Assembly (NCBI GenBank): GCA_027972325.1 | Contig: JAPMOS010000011.1 | Location: 126,501 to 190,500 of the forward strand | Origin: Paratrimastix pyriformis | Lineage: Eukaryota > Preaxostyla > Paratrimastigidae | Direction of reading: 5' to 3' | Length of the DNA: 64,000 bases | Part shown: one piece after another, positions 43,002 through 52,791 of the stretch | How the letters are laid out: the number at the start of each line of letters is the position of its first letter | How positions within the stretch are numbered: position 1 is the first letter of the stretch | Made by a program: the position numbers and the translations under genes | The notes under the pieces: generated by a model | The model's database searches: none | Told to the model about the DNA's origin: nothing | The model's input: the letters and a program-made list of their open reading frames with translations, nothing else

Positions 43002-45112
43002 ATGACAACGGCAGCTGTTGAGAACCCGATACTGCCGCCCCTCTGTTTCTTTTGCCACAAGGATCTTCCGACGTGTGAGTGCCCTCTCGCGCGCGTTCTC
43101 CTACTGGCCCAAAAGCATGATTATACTCGGGCGCGGCTCGTCTTCAAAAATGAGGTGATGCCATTGTGGAAAGCTCAGAAGCCATCCGATTCGATTTTTA
43201 GGTGTGTATCTTCTCAGTTGAAATCAAGCCTTCTCAGTTGAAATCAAGAATTTACATGGCAGCTTTTCACAAACACTTTGGCCTCTTTCGAGTTTTGGGA
43301 CCGAATTCGCCACAGATTCAGGCATTCCATCCGCTTGCCTCTGCCGCAGATTTGCAATGCTTCCTGCATGATCGCGTCTGTCTCCTTGACGATTGTGGCG
43401 GTGACGGTGGCACACACTCACACAGTTGTCCTATCGTATTAGCCACCAAAATGAGGAGTTGCGTCGCCCAGAGTTGCACGAGCTCCAGCAACGGTTCGGG
43501 ACGGCCCGGGATGCCCTCGCCAAATACACCAGGGAATCGAAACATGACACGGACCGCCGACTGGCCCAGGGAGAGTTTGACGATGTGTTGGTCTGCAGGC
43601 GATCAAAGCTCCGTCTGAACTAAGTTTGGTGGGCCAGAAACGGACGGACGAGTGGGCCCAAGGCATCCAGGATGCCCGACGAGCAGCCCGAGAGAGGGCA
43701 GCCGCCACCCCCCCGGCCGGGTCGACTGCACCCTCGCCGCCGCCACCGCCGCCACCGCCACCGCCACGGCCCAAACACAAGCAGCAGCAGCCGCACCACC
43801 ACCACGAGTCCGAACCCAACTTGCGCGACCTGATCTCCGTTGCCACGGAGGCCTACCAATCCCTCCGGGCATACCGGCTGGCCCACGGGCTGGGCGAGGT
43901 GCCCACCCAGCAGGCCCAAGACGTCAAGACGGTCCGCAATGGGCCCGAGTTCGAGGGGCTGGCGGGCCGGGTGGCCCTGCCCGCCCGGCTGGCCGCCTTC
44001 CCGCAGGGGCTGGTCCTGGGCGCCCTGCCCAACGTGCGGTTCGCCTTCAAGGCCCGCGCCGAGCAGGAGAAGCCGCCCCCGGGGGCCCAGCTGGAGTTCG
44101 ACTTCCTGCTGGTGGGCCCCCTCGGGGGCACCCCCGTGGGGTCGGCTCCTCGTGTGGAGGAGCCCCGGGCGATTGGGACAGAGACGGGGGCGGGGGCGGA
44201 GGAGGCGGAGGAGGCGCCCGTCGATGTGGAGGTCCTCGAGGTAATCGAGTGCAAAACCAACCCGCAGGTCCGCTACCCCCCCACACACACACACACACAC
44301 ACCATCGACATTCGTGCTGTCTCTTCTACCTCTCTGGTTTTTGTTTTATTTTCCCGTTACTTCGTTCCTTCTTTACACGACACACCATCGGCGTCGTCTT
44401 CGTCCGCCATTTGGGGGGGCAGGACATCCCGGCCAGTCTGGTTTCCCTCCGGCGGGGCCTGGCCTACCTCGCGACGGGCTTCCCCGGGGCAACCTTCCCC
44501 CACGGGGGCCGCCAGTACCGCTTCAGCCCGGCCAGCTTTCGCGCCTTCCGCCCCCTGGCCGAGGCCTGTCCGCCCAGCAGCGCCCCCTGCGAGGCCTTCG
44601 TGGACCGGCTGCGTTACTACACGCGGCCCTTCCGCCGCTTCGACGGGCTCTCGGCGCAGGCCTCCAAGGCCATCCTGGCCGAGGTGGAGCGGCCCCGCTG
44701 GGCGCTCGCACGGCAGGCCGCCCTGGTCGCCGCCGCCGCCCCCGGGGGGCAGGCACGCGCGGATCCCACCATCGAGGAATTCTACCGCCACGTCGTGGGC
44801 CCGGTGGGCGGGGGCGCCCTCCCGCCTGCATCGCCACCACCCGCCGCCCCGGGGGCTGCCGGCAGGCCCGGCGGGGCGGTCAAGGGGATCCCGCTGAGCG
44901 GGGAGCCCGTGGGGGAGACCCTCTTCGTGGCGGAGATCGGTTGGCTGCTGGCCCGGGGGCGGATCGAGCTCATCTCGCCCCTCCTCGAGCGGCGCCGCCC
45001 CGGCAGCCAGTGGGCCCCCGACGCCGACTTGGAGGGGTACGAGCAGTACGGCGGGGAGATGGTCGGGGCCGAGGAGGCCGGCGCCGAGGGGGCCGAGGCC
45101 GGCGCCGGGTGA
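43002..45112 (+). CDS. Uncharacterised protein with possible PD-(D/E)XK core
   Basis: 591 aa if exons are 43002-43154, 43238-43375, 43426-43590, 43638-44267, 44423-45112; phases close. It opens with a small Cys pattern (CFFCHKDLPTCEC) and helical segments, has a Pro/His/Gln-rich linker near 43730-43810, then a globular region where LEFDFLLVGP is followed 50 residues later by VEVLEVIECKTNP. An acidic residue on one strand and E-x-K on the next is the arrangement of PD-(D/E)XK nucleases. The C-terminal 230 residues (DIPASLVSLRRGLAYL, FAEIGWLLARG-like) have no family I recognise. The first intron is uncertain: its acceptor region is a 21-base direct duplication, giving two candidate acceptors at 43217 and 43237. 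Donors otherwise GTCTG, GTCTG and GTCCG. Nuclease activity is speculative. Confidence 0.6.
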
Positions 45113-45313
45113 GGCGGATGGTGAGGGTCGCACGGGACCCTGAGTGCAAAGGCGGATGGGGAAGAAGATCGGCGTCTTCTGTTCGTTGCGACCGGCTCGA
45201 GATACGAGAGGGATGGGGGGGGGGGGGGGGTGGGGGGGTGGGGGGGACAGAACAACAAGAGGAAAGAGGAGGAGGAGGAAGGCACAGACGGGCGGAGGGT
45301 GCAAGGGGCGGAG

Positions 45314-48300
45314 TTATTTTCGGGGGATGGGCACGGGGGGTGGGCTGGCCCTGGGGCCGAGCTGTTGCTGTTGCTGCTGTTGCTGCTGGGCGGCCGCGAG
45401 GTCGGCCTGGGCCGAGTTGGCCAGGACCCGGACCCCGTTCAGGTCGCCGGCCGTTGGGGTGGTCAGCCGGAGCACCGCCCCCGCGCCCGGCTGCGGGTTG
45501 CGCTGCTGGTTTTGCACCACCTCCGCCAAATACTGCGCGCATCCCCCCCCGGGGGTGGGGTCAGCTCACCACCCACCCGATGGAGGGCCGGAGCGGATCG
45601 AGGGGCTGCGGGGGGAGGGGGCGACGGACCCTGACGATGGCCCGGTCGTCGCCTTGGAGGTCGAGGTGGTCCATGATCTTCTGCCGCTCGGCCTTCCGCT
45701 GCCGCAACACCGTCGAGGCGTGCGGGTATGTCACCAGGGGTGCAACCCGGTGCCTGGCAGGGGGTGCGCGGGGGTTCGGCGCGGAAGAAGGTGATGATGA
45801 GGCGCAAGATGCGACGAAGGGCGACGCCCAGTTCATCGGCAGCACGGGGTGGGGTGGGTGGGGTGGGTGGGTGGGTGGGTGAGGAGGGCCGGGTCGGGCG
45901 AGGGAGACCTGTCGGTGGCGGGGTGGAGGCTCTCGAGGTGCGCCGCCCCGACCAGGGGTGCGGGAGCCGGGCGGGGGCTGGCCGAGACGGGGGCCGGGGG
46001 CAGGGAATCCCGCCGGACCATGCCCATCAGGGGGGTGTGGGGGGTGGTGCTCAGGGTGATCGAGACCCCCTGGCCGCCCGCCCCCTGCTGCTGCTGCTGC
46101 CTGCCGGGGATGTCCGTAGGGCCGCTGCTGCCGCCGCCGGGCCGGCCCGCCGGGGGATGGGCGTTGCGCAGGACGGGCGGGCTGGCGCCGCTCTCGGTGG
46201 GCTGGCGGGACCAGGGCGATCACGAGAGACGCATTGTGAGCAACGGGCGGGCAGGAGGGGCCGGCAATCACGAAAACCGCCGTCAGAATCGGTGGTGGTG
46301 ACGATTCCGGTTGTGATGATTCCGGTTGTGGTGATTCCGGTTGTGATGGGGGCAACGCGGACCATGACCGGGGTTTGTGGGGCCGGCAGCTCGGCGGACG
46401 ACGGGCCGGCGAGCTGGGGGTGAGCCAGCAGGCGCCGGTAGCACTCGGGCAGCGGGACCAGGTAGGGGGTCAGCGGGTAGTAGGGGAAGTGCGACGGGGC
46501 CAGCATCGGGTGCAGCTGCCGCTCGAAGAGCCGCAACACGGTGTGGTAGAGGAACCCCTTGGCAGCGAACCGCAGCAGCCAGGCCTGCAGGTGGGCCAGG
46601 AAGGGGCCCGACAGGTTCTCTTGCTGCGCGGCGGCGGCCGTGAAGAGGTTGTGAGTGAGCGAGGAAAACCAACAGAAGAACAGAGGGCGGAAGGGCGTGT
46701 GCGTGGTGTGTGCGTGGGGGGACGGACGCGCCAGGTGGTTGTGTCCATGGGGAACATCCGCTCGAAGAGGGGCCCCCGGCGGAAGGGCACCCCGCGGAAG
46801 GTGTCGCCCTCGAAGTCCCACAGGGCCACGTTGTCGACGACCCCCTGCCGCAGCCGGGCGAGGGCCTTCGGGTAGCCGCACAGCCGCAGGGTCGCAAGCG
46901 ACTCCACCGTCAGCTCCCTGTCCAGGCAGGCCCGGTGCCGGGTGGGTGCGGCGGGACGGACGAGAAGAAGCGCCATGAGCGGATGGGCGCGGAGAGGCAG
47001 AGGGCAGGGAGGGAGGGAGGGCGTGCCTGCCATGCGAGCCCACACCGCATCCCCACCCATCCAGCCCACACCACGCGCCGAGGGGTGGGCGGGGCACGGA
47101 CTGGGTGCGCCACTGGTCGACGAGGGCGATGGACGGGGGCCCCGGGACGAACATGGAGAGCATCCCCACCATGGCCGCCACCACGGCCCGGTTGCGGGTG
47201 TGGGCCAGGATGACCACCGGGCACCCGCGCAGCAGCGAGAAGACAATGTGCCGCATGTACGAGTACCTGCCCCCGGCCCCACGACGGCCGCCGGAAGGGA
47301 GATGGTGGGGGAGGAGGGAGGGGGAGGTGAGCGAACGCATGGCGGAGCAGAGGTCAAGGGGAAGGGGATGGCGCGGGGGGCCGACGGACCGCTGGAAGAC
47401 CTTGAGGAGGTCGCTCGGGTAGAAGGCCGGCCGGTCGAAGAGCGACGCCGCGTAGTGGGTCTTGGCCAGGGCGGCCATCTCGGCTGCGGCGGCAGCAACC
47501 GCCCGCCCACCCCCACCCCCGTCCGCATGAGCACCCGAAGGCGAACCAATCATCAGGGGCTGCCTGCGGGTGGCCGTGCCACGGGCCGGTTGTTTGGGAG
47601 GACCATCATCCCCGATGCAGCCAGCCCCCACTCTCCTCGCTCCACCCACCCCACGCGCGCTGCCCATCAGCAGCAGACCGCAGAGGCCCACGGGGGGCCC
47701 GGTGTCCCTCGGCCGGTCGACGGTGACCACCTCGAAGCTGCTGGTGCTGTCCGTGCGCAGCATGGCCGCGCCCCCGCGCCCCCCCAGCGGATGCGGCCGC
47801 TCCTCTGCCCCCGCTCGCAGCGGGCTCGCCAGCGCGTCTTGCAGTGCTGGTGGCCAGCGGGCAAGGGAGAAGAATGGGCGGCGGTGAGGTGAGGTGAGGC
47901 CGGAGCCACACGGCCCCGGGAGAGGAGCCCAGAAGAATAGCCGACAAGACCGGGGGGGGGGGGGGGGGGACGGACCGGTCATGGCGGGCGAGGCCGGGCC
48001 GGCGGCAGCGGCGGCAGCCTTGGGGCCTCCCGGGCCCCACCGGTCTCGGCGGCGGCGGCGGCGGCGGTGCGGCCCGCCAGTGGCACCGCGCCCTGCGCCA
48101 CGACGGCGGCCGCCAGGGCAGCGTCGGCGGTGAGGCGGGTGAAGGGGGCCGCGGCCCCGATGATGGTCGGCCCGGGGGGCAGGGGCGCCACGGTGACCAG
48201 GGCGGAGCTGCTGCGAGAGGAGGACACCGAGGGGGTCCCCATCCCGGGCAGCTGCGGCCCCGGGATGGGCGAGTGGGGCGGCGGGCTGCCGGGCGTTGTG

Positions 48301-50440
48301 CGGGGTGGCGTGGCGGGGGTGCCGGGCTGCTGGCGGAACATGGGCGATGGCGGCAGGGGGGCGGGCGAGGTGCCGGGACCTGCACATCACGAGAGCCAGC
48401 GAAGCAGAATAAGCGGATATTCGATGGGGGGAGGGGCGGTCGGGTGGCCGGGGTGTGCGGCGGCGGTGGGACGGACCCGCTTCCGAGACCGAATCCGTGT
48501 CGCAGGCGGGTCGGCCGGGCTCCCCCGGGGAGGCCTCAGCCCCATCGTGCTGCTGCTCGGGGACAGCGGGGGGCGGAACGGGGGACGCCACACCGCCCGG
48601 CCCCATGACCTGGTCGCCCAGGGCCTCGATGCGGGCCCCCAGGGCCTCCATCAGGCGGCCCCGCTGTTTGCGGAGCCGGTCCTGGGGGTGCGTGTCCAGG
48701 GGCGGGGTGCTCGGGGGCAGGGTGGCCGCCAGGGCCTCGGCGGTGAGCCCCTTGGGGACCATCCGTGGGGCGCCGGCGGGGCCGAGCGGGGTGGGGGCCT
48801 GGGCAGGGGAGACGCCCTTCGCGGAGGGCGGCAGGGGAGGCTTGTTGGCGGTGGCTGTGGGGGGAGCGGGGGTGGGGGTGGGGGCCGCGTGCTGCGGCAG
48901 CTGGGGTGTGGCCACGGGGGTTGGGGGGCCGAGTAGGTTGGGGGCGGCATGCAGTACTCCGTCGCGGCCAGCTCCAGGGCCGGGTCCATGTGGATGGTGG
49001 CGCACCGGCCGATGGTGAGCAGGGCCCCCAGGGGGGGGTGCATGCAGGCCAGGGCGTCGTCCCGCTCGAGCTGCATCACGAACAGCGGCCGGGCGAAGTG
49101 GGCCCGGATGGCCCGCAGGTGCTCATCCACCCGGGGGAAGACGTCCGTGGCCCCGCAGAGCCGGTCGATGGTCCGCAGGGAGACCTCGAAGGCGATGCAC
49201 TTGTACCGGCTCGGGGGCAGCAGCAGCTGGGGCGGCGGCTCGGGCTCGTCGCCCTCGGGCGCGTCGCGGCCCCGGAGGTCGCTGCAGGGGCGCGGGGGCG
49301 GGGTGGTGGAGTCCGCCGGGGCCGGGGAGGTGGCCGCCGGGGGGACGAACGAGGGGTCGGGCGGGTCCAGGGGCACCCGCGGGTCATCAAGGGCCTCCTG
49401 TTGGCGCACCAGGGCCCCAATCTCATCGCTTTCACCCGGTTGCACAAGGTTACGCGGCTGAGAGCCGGGCCCCGTGGCTGGGGGCTCGGGCGCTGGTGTC
49501 GGAGCAGAGGCGGCGGTGACGGCGGTGCTGGACTGGGGTGGGGATGACGGCGGGCTGTTGGTCGGGGACCCATTCGGGGCGCTGCCCTTGTCGCGCAGGG
49601 CACGTTCGATCAGGGGCTTGCGTCGCCCGTAGAGGCGCCGCAGGCGCATCTCCAGATCGACCAGATCGGAGATGACCTGCGAGAAGAAGGTGTTCAGAGA
49701 CGCCACCCGAAGCCGGACAGACCTCGGGGATCAGCAGGCCCTCCAAATCCAGGCCGTGCTCCTGGGGACCGTCGATTTCATCGGACCACATCTCCACGCC
49801 CTTCCTCAGGTGCTCCCACCACCGCTCCTGCATGGCAACAGGCAACCGGCGACGCAGCAGACGCTCCGTGTAGCGGACGCTCACCAGGCGACGCATCAAA
49901 TCGCGCCGGAAAACGTTCCAGTTACCAGCCTTCAATTCTCGGGCAACCTAACAATATGGCGGATGAGAAAGCACAGAGTGGTGCTCGACAGACCCGGCAG
50001 AACGAGGTGTGGAGATCATCAAAGTTGCGGAAGATTTTATCCCGAGAGTTGGTCACAAAACTTAAGGCCACGGGTCGTACGTAACCCCTGGCATAAACGT
50101 CTTGCAACGTAAAATGGTGGACCTGCGACCGGAAACAAAAATGTTCGAAATGCCCGGCAAAAAGCATGGTGAGGCAGACATATGCATACAAATTTTCTGT
50201 TTCGTCTGACAGTACAACATCAGAATCTGTGGGGAGAGCATCTGCTTCGAATTTGCTCTGATAGTCCACAGCCATGGCCATGATGCGAACAGCGAAATTG
50301 TTGATTGAGAAAGACCCAACTGCGGATTCTGGAACAACCAAAAGAGGAATAGGCCCTTCTTGCTCATTAAACTCGGTGACAATAAGGAAATCACTCAGAA
50401 ATTTCGCGGCAGGCTTCGGAACAGGGGGAGGCGAACTCAT
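45314..50440 (-). CDS. SMCR8/folliculin-family DENN protein
   Basis: Predicted longin-DENN protein of the SMCR8/FLCN class, which in animals forms a GTPase-activating complex with C9orf72 and WDR41 in autophagy and lysosome control. Exons ascending: 45314-45532, 45630-45753, 45909-46201, 46363-46623, 46728-46917, 47102-47266, 47390-47483, 47679-47846, 47976-48379, 48477-49676, 49723-49947, 49994-50440. The longin part has SDFLIVTEFNEQEGPIPLLV, FAVRIMAMAVDYQ, TLQDVYARGYVRPVALSFV and FRNFDDL, matching the SMCR8 pattern. The C-terminal half has VFSLLRGCPVVILAH, AMVGMLSMFVPG and FLAHLQAWLLRFAAKGFLYH, like the SMCR8 DENN region. Exons 3 and 4 are each one base short of the phase expected, at C/G runs near 48950 and 48020, pointing to base-calling deletions. 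FNIP or FLCN are the alternatives. Confidence 0.8.
46287..46345 (-). repeat. Tandem 15-mer in SMCR8-like intron
   Basis: Three to four copies of a 15-base unit (ggttgtgatgattcc on the plus strand) at the start of the intron following exon 46363-46623. Confidence 0.75.
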
Positions 50441-50641
50441 CTCGGCTTTGCGACAGAATGAAGTGTCCGCAAGCCCAATGACCCTAACAAAGTCAAAGTG
50501 CCGTCAAAAAAACCAGGTCGAGCTCGGAAGGGCGGACCTGCGACGTGCCCCAAGAAAAATGTAGCCGAAATCCCCCTTCGGGTATTATCTACTAATTGGG
50601 CTCCACGCAGGCTTCTCTCTCCCCACCGGCCCTTGCCCTTG

Positions 50642-51526
50642 ATGTCCCTGCCATGCGTTTGCGTGCACATCGGCGCTGGTTATCATTCGCCAGCCTTTCA
50701 GTCGGAATATCTCGAAGTTCTTCGTTCTGTCTGCTCCCGCACTCTCGATGCTCTAAGGAAGGCCTGTCCCGCCCATCCAAAGAGAGCATCTCTGATGGAG
50801 TTTCTAGGGAGGTACGTTTATTTGTCTCTCTTCATCGAGTCCAATCCCTTCCAACAGCCACCGCCTCTGATGCTGTTGTGCAGGCCATTAGCCAGCTGGA
50901 GGACCACCCCGCCACCAACGCGGGGCGCGGATCTTCGCTCACCGAAGAAGGCACCTGCGAGATGGACGCGAGTATCATGAGTGCCCAAGGATGGAGCCCC
51001 GCAACTCACGGTGCCGTCGGAGCGATCGCCGGTCCGCGGTTGGCTATCCGCCGCCCCGCCGGCAGACACTGAACCTTCTGTTGCTGCAGGTGTGCGCAAC
51101 CCCATCGCCGTGGCGAACGCCCTTCGGGTGGCTGCGGATCTCGGGCTGGGCCTACTGGGGCGAGTTCCGCCTCGGATGCTGGCGGGCGACGGGGCCGCCC
51201 GGTGGGCCCGCGCCCACTCTTGCGCCCTGGCCGGTGCGTCCCTCCCCCCGCCCTGCCCACTGACACGCCCGCTCATTTCCGCGTGGTCATAGATGAAAAG
51301 TGGCTTGTGACCGAGCCTGCCCGAGCACGCTGGCTGGAGCACACCGGCCGCTTGAAGCAAGCCGAGGCGGAGGGTACCCCCCGGTCGACCTCACCAGCAC
51401 CCCAGCCATCAGCACCACCCCTCCTGGAACCCCGACTTGACTGGGGTCACGACACCGTCGGTGCCGTGTGTCTAGATCGGTCCGGCTCCCCTGCTTGCCG
51501 CGGTGCATACCCACCATACGCTCCCC

Positions 51527-51565
<39 letters not shown>

Positions 51566-52543
51566 TTCCTCCCTTGGCCAACGGCATCCTGGGCTGGGGG
51601 GGCCAGGGAGGGGCGGGTGTGCAGCGGGGTGAGCAGCGGGGGCATTTCGCTGAAGGTGCCCGGCCGGGTGGGCGAGGCAGCACAGTATGGGGCGGGATGT
51701 TGGGCCGAGGCCTGCCCCGCCGCGGCGCCCCCCAGACGGCTCCCCTCACGGTCCAGCAAACGCTCCCGACGCGACCCGCCAGACGGCGACAGCCCCAGAG
51801 GCGAGGATGACCAACGGCAAGGAGATGGCGGCGGCGGCGACACAAAGGGGGCCGGGACCGACACCACCGCCGAGGAGGACGAGGAGCTCGGGCCCATCGC
51901 GGCCTTGGGCTGCAGCTGCACCGGTTCGTCACCCCCATCCTCCAGGCCGGCCGGCCGGCTCACCGACACTATCATCGCCATCTGTGCCCCCTGCGCGTAG
52001 GAACGGGCGAGCAGTTGGTGGAGGCCCTCATGGCGCGGCAGCTCTGCCGGTCGGTGCTCCGGAGGGCCGACGACCCCGAGGCGGCCTGCCGCGAACAGCT
52101 CGCACGCTTTCTGGGCGCCCCGGGGGCCCCATGCTGGGCCGAGGAAGCCCCCCCACGACTTGCGGCCGCCGCCGATGCCCCTGCCGACCGGCCCCAGGGC
52201 GGGTTCGTGATGCTGCTGCGCAGAGAGCAGCCTGGGGGCGGCGCCGACGGGACCATGGATGTGGCGGAGGTTCTCTACGGGCACACGACCCCCTCACTCG
52301 GGTGGGGCTACTGCTCGGCCGGGGCGCCCAGCCCCCAGGTCCGCCGCCCGTCCCGCCCTCGCCGCCTGGCTGCTGGCATCCGATCGCCCTGCCCTCTCCA
52401 TCAGTCAAATAATGCACATGGGAACTGCGTTCTCTCTTTTTTGGGGTGTGTCTCAGGTGGGCATCAGCCGACTGGGTCGAGCCGGCTCGCTGTGCGTGGG
52501 GGGCGCCGTGCTGGGGCCGCCCCGGGCAGCACCCGAGGAATGA
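50642..52543 (+). CDS. Taspase-1/threonine-aspartase-like Ntn hydrolase
   Basis: Asparaginase-2-family N-terminal-nucleophile enzyme that self-cleaves before a Thr. Exons: first from 50642 to about 50815, then a segment ending 51031, 51090-51233, 51293-51479, 51607-51923, 52001-52338, 52457-52543. Signatures in order: [56 protein letters not shown], the nucleophile strand [12 protein letters not shown] (Thr of DTVG), [18 protein letters not shown] with YGAGCWAE, and [15 protein letters not shown]. The YGAGCWAE and TGTGEQLV wording matches taspase 1 (the MLL protease) better than plain asparaginases. The first intron could not be fixed: the frame of the second exon ([11 protein letters not shown]) demands an acceptor near 50860, and no donor fits cleanly. 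Other donors are GTCCG, GTGCG, GTCCG, GTTCG and GTCCG. Confidence 0.8.
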
Positions 52544-52791
52544 AGAACCCCCAAGGACTGCGATCGGATGGACCCGGGGCAGCGGCCTGCTCACCGGCCT
52601 GGCGGCTGATGTCGTCGGCTTGTCGTCCCGCTCCAACAACCCATACCATTCCCCGTTCATCGGACGGGAGCAGCAACACGTCATGTCCCCCATCAGTTTC
52701 TCTTCGTTGTTGTTATTCGTTTGTCGTCTCGGCGGCACGGCGAACTCGGTGCCGGCGTTGAACATCGAGTCGTCCGTCCGACGTGTTGCTG

